The notes: generated from the letters alone by a model not told the origin. DNA of 64,000 bases from Candidatus Methylobacter oryzae (GCA_945861405.1 CAMAUL010000004.1:18953-82952), one strand, 5' to 3'; counted from the stretch's first letter, positions 40,088-55,365 are shown. Program-made: numbers and translations.

Positions 40088-42847
40088 TCAAGATTGCTGA
40101 TCGAAGAAATGAATCAAATTTCGCCCCCCTTCTTTCGCTTGATACATTGCCATATCGGCACACTTGAGGATCTCTTCCCTGCTTATTTCATGACCAATGA
40201 ACAACGCCACACCGATACTTGATGTGCAATGATGTTCAATACTTTCCGCTTCTTTCTCTTGCTGAAGGGTCAGTATGTATGGCTCAGCCAAAGTAATACG
40301 GATTTTTTCAGCAACATTGCGGGCTTGCAAAATCGAAGCAGCTTTATTCTTATCTAATTCACTAAGCATTACTACAAACTCATCGCCAGCGAAACGGGCT
40401 ACGGTGTCCGCTTCGCGCACACAACTGTTAATGCGACGGGCCGCTTCAATCAACAACAAGTCTCCAACACTATGCCCATGCATATCATTAAGCAATTTAA
40501 ATTTGTCCAGATCCAGAAACATCAATGCGCCATAACAACCGCTACGTTTACTGGTAGCCATCGCTTGACTCAGCCGGTCATTTAGCAGGCGCCGATTGGG
40601 GAGTTGCGTCAATTCGTCAATGTAAGCCAGAGTGACAATTTTCTTCTCCATTCGCTTGCGCTCTGTGATGTCGTGCAGAGTCGCAACGTAGTGAGTAATT
40701 TTTCTGTTTTCTCCTTTCACTTCGGTGATAGTGAGTCTTTCTGGATACACTTCACCACTCTTGCGTCGGTTCCAGACTTCGCCCTGCCATGATCCGTCGC
40801 GTTTGAGGGCTTTCCACATTGCGGCATAAAATGCCGCATCATGGCGCCCCGACTTGAGCAAGCGTGGCGTCTGACCTACTGCTTCCTTTGCTGTATATCC
40901 GGTGATCTCGGTGAAAGCTCGGTTGATCCGCAAGATCGTTATATTTGCATCGGTAATCATCATGCCTTCCTGAGATTCAAAGGCGGTGGCGGCGATACGA
41001 AGGTCTGCCTCGGCTTGCTTGCGTTGGGTGATGTCTTGAGCAAAGCCGGTAGTACCCAAAACCTTGCCGTTCTCATCAATGACTGGAGTCCTGAAAGTTT
41101 CTAGCCAGCGTATTTTGTTACCGTCAACTAATGATTCCTCAATGCGTTTCTGTTGACGCAAGGTCATAACCTCGACATCGTTGATGCGGTATTTCTCCGC
41201 CAGCTCTTTCGGGTAAAGATCACGATCAGTTTTTCCTATGATCTGCTGGGTATCTTTCCACTGGAAACGGCCGACAAAAGCTTGGTTTACCCTGATATAG
41301 CGGCCGTCAGCATCTTTCAACCATGTCATGAAGGGTGAGTTTTCCAGGATGGCGCACATGGTTACATCGCTCTTGCGTAGACGATGGTTGAAGGCTGCCA
41401 GCTCATCGGAGAATTTATGCAACTGTTGATGGTCAAACTCCATTTCATCTTGCAACTGCACCACGCGCTGTCCGGCACGCAGCCTCGCCAACAGCACCTT
41501 GGGGCTGACCGGCTTGGTTATGTAATCGTTCGCCCCGGCATCAAACGCCTCCACCAGACTGTCTACACCTTCTTGCGCCGTCATGATGAACACATAGATG
41601 TTACGCCATAAAGGATTCTGCCTAAGCATCTTGCAAAATCCGATACCATCCATCTCAGGCATGATCCAGTCGGTGATAATGAGCTGCGGCATAAATTCTT
41701 CGATCAAACCCAACCCTTCCATCCCATTGTTGGCAGTAACAACCGTATGCCCGGCTTTTTCCAGCAATTTCTTTAGCAGCAGTAAAATAGCTTGGTCATC
41801 ATCTACAAGCAGGATGCGCAATTTGTAAAATGTACCTGCGCCGCTAATCAACTCATCAGCGATTTCCACCATACCCGGCACCAGCGGTACCGCTTCTAAT
41901 AATGTCGCAAAGGGGGGGAGCTTGACCGAACGGAGGCCGCACAACTTGCTCCATTCATTCCATTCACGCACCGATTTGTCGCCAAGCATGGCAAAATCTT
42001 TTATTTCTAAGCCGTGTCGGCTAGCTATCAAAATTAATTTTGACACTAATTTTCGCTGTTGCGGCTCTTTGGCCAAACACACTTTAGAAAACAAGTCCGC
42101 AATGTGCAGTATATTCAACAAATGCCAGCCACGACTGCCCTCCACAAAATGAGATTGTCCCGGATTCTCATAATGCAGGGAGATCTCCTGAAACACTTGC
42201 GGCATCCCCCAATCTGCCAGCATCGCTTGCGTCAACTGACTATGGTTAAAACCAAATTTGCTGTCCTCAAGGGAGATGAGTTCGGACACCACGCCTGTTC
42301 CCGACAGGCTTGCGGCATACACGCCATCCTTGGCGATATCCACATTTTCTGCAACCGCACCAAGGATGCCCGAATATTCTTGCGGATAAACCGTCGCCAG
42401 CGCCAAGGAACCGATTTGCCCCATCAGGCCAAGAATAAATACCTCTTCAGTGGAGCCAACGCCACTGTGCAAAACTAAGTTTTGGGCAGTAATTGCGGTC
42501 AGCAACGAGTGTGACCAGAAGTCTTGATAATTGAAGGCTTGGCATGCCCCATCACAATGATGTTCCATTAATGACAAGCCCAATACCAACTCCCTTACCG
42601 TGTTCAAGCCCAATACCGTCACCGCATCCACTATAGACGCGATGGGGCGCGTCTGGTAGGCCACGCGCACATTGGCCACCTTAAGAATACGGCTGGACAA
42701 TGCCGGATCAGCCTTGATCGCATGGGCAATCTCCTTGATTGATGCATTATCATTGCCGGTCAACTCCATCACACGCATGGCTACGCCTTTAGGTGATGGC
42801 AAATTACCGCTTGCCTTTATTTCTTCGAATTTGGAATCGCTAAGCAT
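40088..42847 (-). CDS. HDOD-REC-PAS-PAS-GGDEF signalling protein
   Basis: HDOD-like N-terminus, receiver (ILLVDDDQAILLLLKKLLEKAGH), two PAS, GGDEF region with variant motif AGDEF (RFAGDEFVVML). Confidence 0.85.
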   Translation of the reverse strand: MLSDSKFEEIKASGNLPSPKGVAMRVMELTGNDNASIKEIAHAIKADPALSSRILKVANVRVAYQTRPIASIVDAVTVLGLNTVRELVLGLSLMEHHCDGACQAFNYQDFWSHSLLTAITAQNLVLHSGVGSTEEVFILGLMGQIGSLALATVYPQEYSGILGAVAENVDIAKDGVYAASLSGTGVVSELISLEDSKFGFNHSQLTQAMLADWGMPQVFQEISLHYENPGQSHFVEGSRGWHLLNILHIADLFSKVCLAKEPQQRKLVSKLILIASRHGLEIKDFAMLGDKSVREWNEWSKLCGLRSVKLPPFATLLEAVPLVPGMVEIADELISGAGTFYKLRILLVDDDQAILLLLKKLLEKAGHTVVTANNGMEGLGLIEEFMPQLIITDWIMPEMDGIGFCKMLRQNPLWRNIYVFIMTAQEGVDSLVEAFDAGANDYITKPVSPKVLLARLRAGQRVVQLQDEMEFDHQQLHKFSDELAAFNHRLRKSDVTMCAILENSPFMTWLKDADGRYIRVNQAFVGRFQWKDTQQIIGKTDRDLYPKELAEKYRINDVEVMTLRQQKRIEESLVDGNKIRWLETFRTPVIDENGKVLGTTGFAQDITQRKQAEADLRIAATAFESQEGMMITDANITILRINRAFTEITGYTAKEAVGQTPRLLKSGRHDAAFYAAMWKALKRDGSWQGEVWNRRKSGEVYPERLTITEVKGENRKITHYVATLHDITERKRMEKKIVTLAYIDELTQLPNRRLLNDRLSQAMATSKRSGCYGALMFLDLDKFKLLNDMHGHSVGDLLLIEAARRINSCVREADTVARFAGDEFVVMLSELDKNKAASILQARNVAEKIRITLAEPYILTLQQEKEAESIEHHCTSSIGVALFIGHEISREEILKCADMAMYQAKEGGRNLIHFFDQQS
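42292..42338 (-). repeat. REP-like dispersed hairpin repeat, copy embedded in the HDOD-REC-PAS-GGDEF CDS
   Basis: 41/47 identity to 26621..26667; stem GCCTGT-TCCCG-ACAGGC; encodes in-frame IAKDGVYAASLSGTG. Confidence 0.75.
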
Positions 42848-42904
42848 ACTGAAAATCTTCGTTGTTAATTTTTTGTGTGGAATTTGTCACTTGGCACAGT
42901 GAAA

Positions 42905-45900
42905 TCATTTGCCGACGACTTCCACCCGTTCGAGATAGTCCCGCAGATCGGCGACTCCTGATTCGATGGCTGACAAGTCTTGCACCTTGGCGGAAGACTC
43001 CAGTTTGTCGCCAATATCGGAGATACGGTCAAGCCCATATCCGCCGCCACTGCCCTTCAGTTTGTGGCTGAGATCGCATAGGATTTCAAAATCCTTTTGC
43101 ACTAGCGCATTCTGCAACACATCCAATTCATTGCGGCAATATGCCAAGTAACCGGGGATAAGCTCCAATACATCCTCATCATCGATATGGACGATAATTT
43201 TTATATCTGTCATTTTATGGGACTCCACATTGCCCCGCTGTTCAGTCGGCTTTAATGGGTGGATGGATTGCAACGCGTCAAGCAACACTTTTTTCTTAAT
43301 CGGTTTGGTGAGATGCCCGTTACATCCCGCGTCGATGCTGCGTTGCTCATCTTCTTTGAGGGCGTTGGCGGTAAGGGCAATAATGATAGTCGAGGCGCGC
43401 CCTTCCATTTCTTCAATGCGCCGGATTTCCGCAGTGGCCTCGTAGCCGCCCATTTTGGGCATTTGGACATCCATCAGCACGACATCGTAGTGGTGAGCCT
43501 GGAATTTATCCACTGCGGCCAAACCGTTATTGACCACATCGAGACGATACCCGGTTTGTTTGAGAAACACCTCAATCAATAAAACATTATTGACGTTATC
43601 TTCAGCCAGCAGGATGTGCAACCCAGCGTTTGCTGATTGCGGATCGGAAGATGGGCATGTTTCTGCCATTGGCGTTGCCAGCGTGTTCAGCTGTAGCTCA
43701 TGGCCGATGGACTGAATCAGTTCATGGCGTTTGATTGGTTTGAGCAAGAAAGTCAGCGCAAGACCTTTCGCCAGCTGTTTTTGAATAATGTCATCGGATG
43801 AAAGCAACATAATTTGGAGTTTTTCCAACGTGGGGTTGGCGCGAATCGAGATGCTCAGGTCAATGCCTCCCATTTCGGGCATATGGGCATCCAGCAGCGC
43901 CAAGACAAACGGTTCCCCCTTAACTGAGGCCTCTTCAAGCAGTGCCAACGCCTGTTTGGCGGATTCTGCTTCGGAGATTTCCGCTCCTAGCGGCTGAAGA
44001 TATTTTCGCACGATGATGCGGTTGATGGCGATATCGTCCACCACCAGAATCTTGAGGCCGCGTAGATCTACCGGAACATCGGTGCGCATTGGTTTGGCGG
44101 CTTGCGGCAAGCATGCTGTGAAGTAGAAGGTCGAGCCTTCACCCTCCTGGCTTTCAACCCAGATTTTACCATCCATCAAATTTACCAGTTGACGGGTAAT
44201 GGTAAGCCCGAGGCCAGTGCCGCCAAACCGACGCGTAACGCTGCTGTCTGCCTGGAAGAACGGCTCGAAGATGGCATCCTTTTTTTCGGCAGGTACGCCA
44301 ATGCCAGTATCGCTAACGGAAAACAGCACCCAATCGGGGGAGTTATCGACGAGACGGGCGTCGATCACGACGACGCCCTCGCGGGAGAATTTGATTGCAT
44401 TGCCAATCAGATTGATCAGGCATTGCTTTAGCCGTCTGGCATCGCCATAGGCGAACTCGGGCACGCCATGCCCGATGTCCAACACCAACTCCAGCCCCTT
44501 GTCAAAAGCGCGGATGGAATGAAGGTCAAGCAGCTCGTTAAGCGTTTGCTCAAGCGAAAAATCTGCTTTGTCCAATTCCAGTTGCCCTGCCTCGATTTTA
44601 GATGTGTCAAGAATATCGTTAATCAATTCCAGAAGATTATTGCCCGCATCTTGGAAGATCCCCACATATCTGCGCTGTTCTGCGCTAAGCTCGGTCTCGG
44701 ATAGTATTTCCGCCATACCGAGAATGGCATTCATGGGCGTGCGAATTTCATGGCTCATATTGGCGAGGAATTCGCTTTTTGCCAAGTTGGCGCTTTCAGC
44801 CATGTGTTTGGCCTTGTGCAGGGCTTCTTCAACCAATTTACGTTTGGTAATGTCAAAAAAAGTCGCCACGGCGCCAACCACTTGTGCCTCGCGGACTATT
44901 GGATAAGACCAGTATTCCACAGGGAATGAGTTTCCATCACGGTGCCAGAACACTTCATCGTCCACATGTATGCTTTCGTTGTGCTGATAAGATTTATACA
45001 TGCGGCACTCTTTCGCAGGGTAAGGGGTGCCGTCGGCATGTGAATGATGGATTAACGTGTGGATGTGCTTGCCAATGACTTCATTGGCATCCTGATAACC
45101 GAGGATGCGTAAAAACGCGTTGTTGATGAAAGTGCAATTGCCCTGAAGATCCACGCCATAAATACCCTCAACAATAGAATCCAACAGCAGATAGATTTGT
45201 TCCTGGCTTTCCCGCAATCGCTCCTCATTCTGCTTACGGTTTAAGGTGATGATGGCAACAATAAAAGCAGCCAGCGCAAACAGCAAATAAACCATGACCA
45301 GCAATATCATGTTGCCGATTTGGTTATAAAAGCCGGTATTTGACAAAGCAGCATGGGGAACCACGGACACAATCTTCCAGTAGAGATCTTGTTGCTCCGG
45401 TATAGGCTCGCTGGTTCCTTGCACCGTTTCAGAACCCGAGGAAGATTGCCGCCCAAAAAGCAGCGGCTGGACTGTGTCATAGACAAACAAACCTTTTGCT
45501 GTCAGTAGGGTTCCCTTTTTTGCCTTGGAGATGGTGCGCCATTCGTCGGCAAAGTCGTGTCCGAAGGTGCGGTCGCTCTTGCCCAGCATGAAGCCCCACT
45601 CATCCGCCTCGTTATCGTTGTGCAGCCAATAACCGTCGCTATTGAGCAGCATGCCGCTTCGGCCGTTTTCTTGCATTTCCTTGTGGAGGTTCTGGAGCAG
45701 ATCGTTCCCGTAATAATTGAACAGGAGTATGCCCTTCTTGCGGCCTGCACTATCGAATACCGGCGTACCGAAGCGGATCGTCGGCTTGTATGGAATCTCC
45801 AGACGATTTTCATCAACATTCAAGTCCATTGGTGAAATATATACTTCGCCCAGATTTAACCTGAATGTGTCATTGAAAAAATAGCGTTTTGACTTATTTT

Positions 45901-46342
45901 GCAACTTCTCGTGCGGGACAATGACCGGCTGTCCATCATTATAATCGATGCGGATTACTTCCATGCCGCTAGCATCCAGGTAGCGTATTTGATCGTAGTG
46001 CTGTTTTTCCTTGGACAGTGTTAAAAAGATTTCGGCCAATTCATCGCGTTGCGCCGGATTTCCGCTGTCCAAATAACGCCGAAACAAGGGCAGCTTGGCA
46101 ATGATACGCAGATCGGAATCAACTCCCTCTAAATTTTGCGTTATTTGTGCTTTGGCTATGCTGATGTGGTTATTCTCGACCACCTCTATTCTTTTCACCT
46201 CCCTTTGTTGGGCAAGTCGAATGTTCAACAATAGAACGATAGAAATAACAATAACAATGGGCAGGTAAATGAGTGCAAAACGTTTTAGCAACGCTTGTAC
46301 GGGGATAGTTTTTATTGGGGTGTTAGGGCGAATTAGCGACAT
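42905..46342 (-). CDS. Hybrid sensor histidine kinase (periplasmic sensor, PAS, HisKA-HATPase, REC, REC, Hpt)
   Basis: EFLANMSHEIRTPMNAILG, GTGLGLTITRQLV, two receivers (ILVVDDIAINRII; ILLAEDNVNNVLL), C-terminal Hpt (LSHKLKGSGGGYG). Confidence 0.92.
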   Translation of the reverse strand: MSLIRPNTPIKTIPVQALLKRFALIYLPIVIVISIVLLLNIRLAQQREVKRIEVVENNHISIAKAQITQNLEGVDSDLRIIAKLPLFRRYLDSGNPAQRDELAEIFLTLSKEKQHYDQIRYLDASGMEVIRIDYNDGQPVIVPHEKLQNKSKRYFFNDTFRLNLGEVYISPMDLNVDENRLEIPYKPTIRFGTPVFDSAGRKKGILLFNYYGNDLLQNLHKEMQENGRSGMLLNSDGYWLHNDNEADEWGFMLGKSDRTFGHDFADEWRTISKAKKGTLLTAKGLFVYDTVQPLLFGRQSSSGSETVQGTSEPIPEQQDLYWKIVSVVPHAALSNTGFYNQIGNMILLVMVYLLFALAAFIVAIITLNRKQNEERLRESQEQIYLLLDSIVEGIYGVDLQGNCTFINNAFLRILGYQDANEVIGKHIHTLIHHSHADGTPYPAKECRMYKSYQHNESIHVDDEVFWHRDGNSFPVEYWSYPIVREAQVVGAVATFFDITKRKLVEEALHKAKHMAESANLAKSEFLANMSHEIRTPMNAILGMAEILSETELSAEQRRYVGIFQDAGNNLLELINDILDTSKIEAGQLELDKADFSLEQTLNELLDLHSIRAFDKGLELVLDIGHGVPEFAYGDARRLKQCLINLIGNAIKFSREGVVVIDARLVDNSPDWVLFSVSDTGIGVPAEKKDAIFEPFFQADSSVTRRFGGTGLGLTITRQLVNLMDGKIWVESQEGEGSTFYFTACLPQAAKPMRTDVPVDLRGLKILVVDDIAINRIIVRKYLQPLGAEISEAESAKQALALLEEASVKGEPFVLALLDAHMPEMGGIDLSISIRANPTLEKLQIMLLSSDDIIQKQLAKGLALTFLLKPIKRHELIQSIGHELQLNTLATPMAETCPSSDPQSANAGLHILLAEDNVNNVLLIEVFLKQTGYRLDVVNNGLAAVDKFQAHHYDVVLMDVQMPKMGGYEATAEIRRIEEMEGRASTIIIALTANALKEDEQRSIDAGCNGHLTKPIKKKVLLDALQSIHPLKPTEQRGNVESHKMTDIKIIVHIDDEDVLELIPGYLAYCRNELDVLQNALVQKDFEILCDLSHKLKGSGGGYGLDRISDIGDKLESSAKVQDLSAIESGVADLRDYLERVEVVGK

Positions 46343-46555
46343 GCAGCTTCATTTTCAGAAAAAACGAAGCATCATAATAACCCAACAGATAAAGGAAGCC
46401 AGCCTTTTTTATTCCAAACACGCGATATGGCTAGAGTCCGAAAAACCCCGTTTAGGGTTCAATGCATTTGGCAGCACCATAGGTCGATTAGGGAAACGGA
46501 AAATACTAAATTGGGATGTTTGCAATTTCCCACGTCCCTTAGCATCCGTTGCTGT

Positions 46556-46594
46556 AAAAAAGCCCCGGCTGTCTCAAAAACAACCGGAGCTTTC
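46556..46594 (-). terminator. Intrinsic terminator downstream of groL
   Basis: Minus strand AGCTCCGGTTGTTTTTGAGACAGCCGGGGCTTTTTT. Confidence 0.75.
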
Positions 46595-46665
46595 ATTTCA
46601 CCATGCAGGGGGAGATTTATCCACCCAAAGGCGAATTTGTCGCCCCTACAAAAAAGACAACACGA

Positions 46666-48327
<1,662 letters not shown>

Positions 48328-48366
48328 TTAATAATTTGTATGTGAATGTGATTGGCGGGTTCAGGC

Positions 48367-48657
48367 TTAGCCTAAAACGCCCATGATGTCTTCTTCACGC
48401 ATAACGATCAGTTCGTCGCCGTCAACTTTAACTTCGTTGCCGGAATATTTGCCAAACAGCACTTTATCGCCAACTTTAACTTCCAATGCGCGTACTGTGC
48501 CATTGTCCAGTTGTTTGCCACTACCTACCGCCAAAATCACGCCTTGGCTTGGTTTTTCAGCAGCGGAACCTGGCAGTAAAATACCACCGGCAGTTGTCGT
48601 TTCTTCTTCAACACGTTTGACTATCACTCTGTCGTGTAACGGACGTATTTTCATCAA
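48367..48657 (-). CDS. groS: Co-chaperonin GroES
   Basis: [31 protein letters not shown]. Confidence 0.98.
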   Translation of the reverse strand: MMKIRPLHDRVIVKRVEEETTTAGGILLPGSAAEKPSQGVILAVGSGKQLDNGTVRALEVKVGDKVLFGKYSGNEVKVDGDELIVMREEDIMGVLG

Positions 48658-48702
48658 TATCTCCTAAACATTAAAATTACAGGTTAAATTCAGTTTTAGA
48701 TT

Positions 48703-48729
48703 TTAGCACTCGCTAGCAGAGAGTGCCAA
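48703..48729. promoter_or_regulatory. CIRCE operator (HrcA-binding site) upstream of groESL
   Basis: TTAGCACTC-N9-GAGTGCCAA; one mismatch to consensus TTAGCACTC-N9-GAGTGCTAA. Confidence 0.9.
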
Positions 48730-48778
48730 CAATAATCAGTTTTTGCAGTCTGCCCCGTTCTTTGGCATCATTAAACCC

Positions 48779-48852
48779 GTAGGGGCAATCCCTTGTGGTT
48801 GCCCTAACACAAGCACAAAGTCTATGTGGGCAGGCACAAGGCCAGCCCCTAC
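48779..48852. repeat. 74-bp MITE/REP-like inverted-repeat element
   Basis: Left gtaggggcaatcccttgtggttgccc and right gggcaggcacaaggccagcccctac form imperfect terminal inverted repeats. Confidence 0.65.
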
Positions 48853-48878
48853 ATCACAATACAGCATCAGCATGACTT

Positions 48879-49625
48879 ATGAATGACAACCAACTACTGC
48901 GCTACAGCCGCCAAATCATGCTTCCTCAAGTCGATATTGAGGGGCAACAAAAACTTCTCGCTGCCAAGGTACTGATTGTCGGCGCAGGCGGACTAGGATC
49001 TCCCGCAGCTATTTATCTTGCTGCGGCCGGTGTCGGCAATATCGCTATTTATGATAATGACGTCGTGGACTTATCCAATTTACAAAGGCAAATTGCTCAT
49101 CACACTCCCGATATTGGGACTGATAAGGTAATTTCAACCCGCCAAACGCTAAACCAGTTAAATCCTGACATTCAGGTAAGAGCCGTTAAACAACGACTGG
49201 AAGATGAGAAACTTGATGACGAGGTGGGATTGGCGGACGTGGTTTTGGACTGTAGCGATAATTTCACAACGCGCTTTGCGATCAATGAAGCCTGCGTCAG
49301 ACACCAAACGCCGCTGGTTTCCGGCGCGGCGATCCGCTTTGAAGGCCAAGTAACCGTGTTTACGCCGGGCAAGAACAACAGCCCGTGCTACAACTGCCTG
49401 TACAACAGCGATGGAGAAGAACTACAAAATTGCGCAACCAACGGCGTCATAGCACCGGTCACCGGCATCGTCGGCAGCATTCAGGCGCTGGAAGCAATGA
49501 AACTGATCATGAATATCGGGGAAACATTAACCGGACGGTTATTGCTGCTGGATGGCTTGGCGATGGAATGGAATACGATGAATCTGCGGAAAAACCCTAA
49601 CTGCCAGACCTGCAGCAGCTTATAA
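48879..49625 (+). CDS. ThiF/MoeB-family adenylyltransferase (molybdopterin-synthase or thiamine type)
   Basis: RYSRQIMLPQVDIEGQQKLLAAKVLIVGAGGLGSPAAIYLAAAGVG. Confidence 0.9.
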   Translation: MNDNQLLRYSRQIMLPQVDIEGQQKLLAAKVLIVGAGGLGSPAAIYLAAAGVGNIAIYDNDVVDLSNLQRQIAHHTPDIGTDKVISTRQTLNQLNPDIQVRAVKQRLEDEKLDDEVGLADVVLDCSDNFTTRFAINEACVRHQTPLVSGAAIRFEGQVTVFTPGKNNSPCYNCLYNSDGEELQNCATNGVIAPVTGIVGSIQALEAMKLIMNIGETLTGRLLLLDGLAMEWNTMNLRKNPNCQTCSSL

Positions 49626-49689
49626 CTTTAGATTTGAGAAGTTTCCAGGCGAACCGCATCACCTGGAACGCTTATCAACCAACATAGCT

Positions 49690-49893
49690 TTACTTTTTGG
49701 CAAGCTTTTCTTGAACGAATTTAATGGCTTTTTCTGCAAAATCATTCACCGCAGAAGGACTATCGGCATGCGGCTCAAGGTCACCCAATGGGTTGTCGCT
49801 TTTTTTCGTAAACGTGTAAATAAAATAGCCTAACGGTGCAAATACAAACGCCGCAATAAATATCATAACCAAAAATAAACCAGTAACTCCCAT
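49690..49893 (-). CDS. Small membrane protein of unknown function
   Basis: 67 aa with one N-terminal TM segment and charged tail. Confidence 0.5.
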   Translation of the reverse strand: MGVTGLFLVMIFIAAFVFAPLGYFIYTFTKKSDNPLGDLEPHADSPSAVNDFAEKAIKFVQEKLAKK

Positions 49894-50195
49894 GATCCCT
49901 CCTCATGATTTTGTGTGTATTATTATTTTTAACGCAAAATAAGATAATACTCTTTTCCTGTCAAAAAAACATCTTCTAGAGTAGGGGGTCATAAAGCCAT
50001 CAAAGAATTTTTGAAGCGGGGAACCGCTATTTTTACGAAAATTCTTTTGGGCGTTCCTGCCCAACAAGCGATATAAAAAATTAATGCGCAATTAAAATGA
50101 AGAATGCTGCGCTTTTGAATAAATCTTTATGCCAATCTCCCTATTGAAATACGCTTGATGGCAGCGACATTAGAGCGTGGGAATAATATATTGCT

Positions 50196-51599
50196 TTATT
50201 TTGGAAAAACCATTTCTTCCGGACGAACAAGCCTGTCGAATTCCTGTTCAGTCACAAAACCACCGGAAACAGCCTCTTCACGTAACGTGCTGCGATTTTT
50301 AAAAGCCAGTTTCGCAATTTTGGCCGCATTGTCGTAACCGATGCGCGGAGCCAAGGCGGTTACCAGCATCAACGAATTTTCCATAAGCTCGGCAATACGG
50401 TCGATATTCGGCTCAATGCCGACAACGCAATGATCGGTGAAACTCATCGCCGCATCGCCGATCAGGCGGATCGACTGGAGCACGTTATAAATGATGACCG
50501 GCTTGAACACATTGAGTTCCAAATGCCCTTGCGCTCCGGCAAAGGTAACGGTGGTATGGTTACCCATAACCTGCGCGCAAACCATGGTCATCGCTTCGCA
50601 TTGGGTCGGATTCACCTTGCCCGGCATGATTGAAGAACCCGGTTCGTTTTCCGGCAGCGACAGTTCACCGATGCCGGAGCGCGGCCCCGAACTCAGCAGG
50701 CGAATATCATTAGCTATTTTATTGAGGCTGACGGCGATGGTATTTAACACCCCGGAAATTTCCACCATCGCATCATGCGCGGCCAGCGCCTCGAATTTAT
50801 TGGCCGCAGAGACGAAAGGCAGCTGGGTAAATTTCGCGACCTCTTCGGCAAACTTATCGCCAAAACCCGGCTTTGAATTCAGGCCGGTACCCACCGCTGT
50901 ACCGCCTTGGGCCAACGGATACAGCCGTTTGAGACTGTCGTTAATCCGGTCGATACCCAATTGCACCTGGGCTACGTAGCCGGAAAACTCCTGCCCCAAT
51001 GTCAGCGGGGTTGCATCTTGCAAATGCGTTCGTCCGGTCTTGATTATGTCGCTCCATAACTGGGATTTATCGGACAGTGCGTGGTGCAAATGCTGAAGAG
51101 AGGGAATCAATAGATGGTGCAACTGCTCGACGGTGGCGATATGCATGGCCGTCGGAAAGGCGTCATTTGAAGACTGGCTACGGTTGCAATGATCGTTCGG
51201 ATGAACCGGCGTTTTAGATCCCATAACGCCGCCAAGACGTTCGATAGCCAGATTGGCAATCACCTCGTTGGCGTTCATGTTGGACTGGGTGCCGGAGCCG
51301 GTCTGCCAGACAACAAGAGGAAAATTATCGTCCCTATTGCCGTCGATAACCTCCTGGGCCGCATCCGCTATGGCGTAGCCGATTTTTTGATCAATGTTGT
51401 TCAGCGCGATATTCGATAGTGCGGCGCAATATTTGACGATACCCAACGCGCGTATCAAAGGGCGAGGCAGGCGTTCATTGCCGATTTTGAAGTTAATCAG
51501 GGAGCGCTGGGTTTGTGCGCCCCAGTATTTATCGGCGGGTACTTGTATGGGGCCGAAGGAATCGGTTTCGGTGCGGGTATTGTCAGTCTTGTTTTTCAT
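50196..51599 (-). CDS. fumC: Fumarate hydratase class II
   Basis: [42 protein letters not shown]. Confidence 0.95.
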   Translation of the reverse strand: MKNKTDNTRTETDSFGPIQVPADKYWGAQTQRSLINFKIGNERLPRPLIRALGIVKYCAALSNIALNNIDQKIGYAIADAAQEVIDGNRDDNFPLVVWQTGSGTQSNMNANEVIANLAIERLGGVMGSKTPVHPNDHCNRSQSSNDAFPTAMHIATVEQLHHLLIPSLQHLHHALSDKSQLWSDIIKTGRTHLQDATPLTLGQEFSGYVAQVQLGIDRINDSLKRLYPLAQGGTAVGTGLNSKPGFGDKFAEEVAKFTQLPFVSAANKFEALAAHDAMVEISGVLNTIAVSLNKIANDIRLLSSGPRSGIGELSLPENEPGSSIMPGKVNPTQCEAMTMVCAQVMGNHTTVTFAGAQGHLELNVFKPVIIYNVLQSIRLIGDAAMSFTDHCVVGIEPNIDRIAELMENSLMLVTALAPRIGYDNAAKIAKLAFKNRSTLREEAVSGGFVTEQEFDRLVRPEEMVFPK

Positions 51600-51902
51600 G
51601 ATTTGTACGCTTGTGGTCGCAGAGTTTTATTCAGTAACGTAACCACTATTCCGGTTTCAGCCATGATAGCCTCCTGAGTCAGAATGAACGGAGTTTGACT
51701 ATAACGGTTTTCACCCTGTTTGAATAGCAAACTTCTTGACCTGTTTCCGGTTGAGTGCTATTTCATTCGCATGAGGTTCTAAACCAAAATTAAGCTCTCT
51801 ATTCTTTCAAGATAAAATCAAAATCCTTGACGCAACTACAAATACGAGTAGAAGCTATTTAAGTTGATAACATTTGCCGAGCCCATAAGGGAGGTTTCTA
51901 TC

Positions 51903-54596
<2,694 letters not shown>

Positions 54597-54968
54597 TTAT
54601 AGTCGTCCGCTACGGTGCAGGCGTCGATTAACCTGCCAGTGGTAAATTCCGGCGAGCAATGGACGAATCAGCGGCAAGCCAATCAACCATGCTATCGGCT
54701 TCAACACAGGCACTTTGCTCATCAGCAGGATATAAGCATCCATTTCGGACAGAATCTGCTGACTCTCATCCTGGACATGCAGTTCGGTTAGCGCCTTGTG
54801 AGGATCGATGCCGATCTGACGCAACTCATCTTCCCGACCGGTAATGTCGATCCAGCAAACATCTTCCCCCGCATTACCGGCGAGTTTTTCATAGGTCGCC
54901 CTGTCTTTGATGCATTTTGGACAGGCTCCATCGTAATAAACCTTAATTCTGGCTTCATTCTGATTCAT
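54597..54968 (-). CDS. DUF393-family thiol-disulfide oxidoreductase-like (DCC) protein
   Basis: VYYDGACPKCIKDRATYEKLAG...HVQDESQQILSEMDAYILLMSKVPVLKPIAWLIGLP. Confidence 0.8.
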   Translation of the reverse strand: MNQNEARIKVYYDGACPKCIKDRATYEKLAGNAGEDVCWIDITGREDELRQIGIDPHKALTELHVQDESQQILSEMDAYILLMSKVPVLKPIAWLIGLPLIRPLLAGIYHWQVNRRLHRSGRL

Positions 54969-55277
54969 ATTTATTGCCTCCGATTAGCGTGGGTGATTTA
55001 GCATTTACATTGCTCAGATGGGTATTCAAAAATCAAAGCAACAACGCCTGCGACCCCAGTGGCATATTAAAGGGATTACAACAGCCCGGCAAATTCTTCC
55101 CGATCTGGATGAATACACCGACCTTTCCGGCAACATATCCCAAGAAACCGGACATTTCTATTTGCCTGCAACAGAAGAGACTATTGGAGTTGCGCAAAAA
55201 AAAAGTTCATCGTATACTTCAAGCCAGCTTACTTGATCAAGCTAGCATAATAATTTAAACACTTCTGGAGGTTTACG

Positions 55278-55352
55278 ATGAAATGGGAAACACCAAGCTA
55301 CACAGACCTGCGTTTCGGTTTTGAAGTAACAATGTACATCTACAACCGTTAA
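55278..55352 (+). CDS. pqqA: PQQ precursor peptide PqqA
   Basis: MKWETPSYTDLRFGFEVTMYIYNR with conserved E-x3-Y; SD ctggagg; not in supplied ORF track. Confidence 0.97.
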   Translation: MKWETPSYTDLRFGFEVTMYIYNR

Positions 55353-55365
55353 TTCGGTTTAGACC

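Noticed and set aside
54974-55258. Overlapping ORFs upstream of pqqA (54974..55258 and 55018..55236)
   Set aside because: Two competing frames, no recognisable family, likely the pqqA promoter/leader region.
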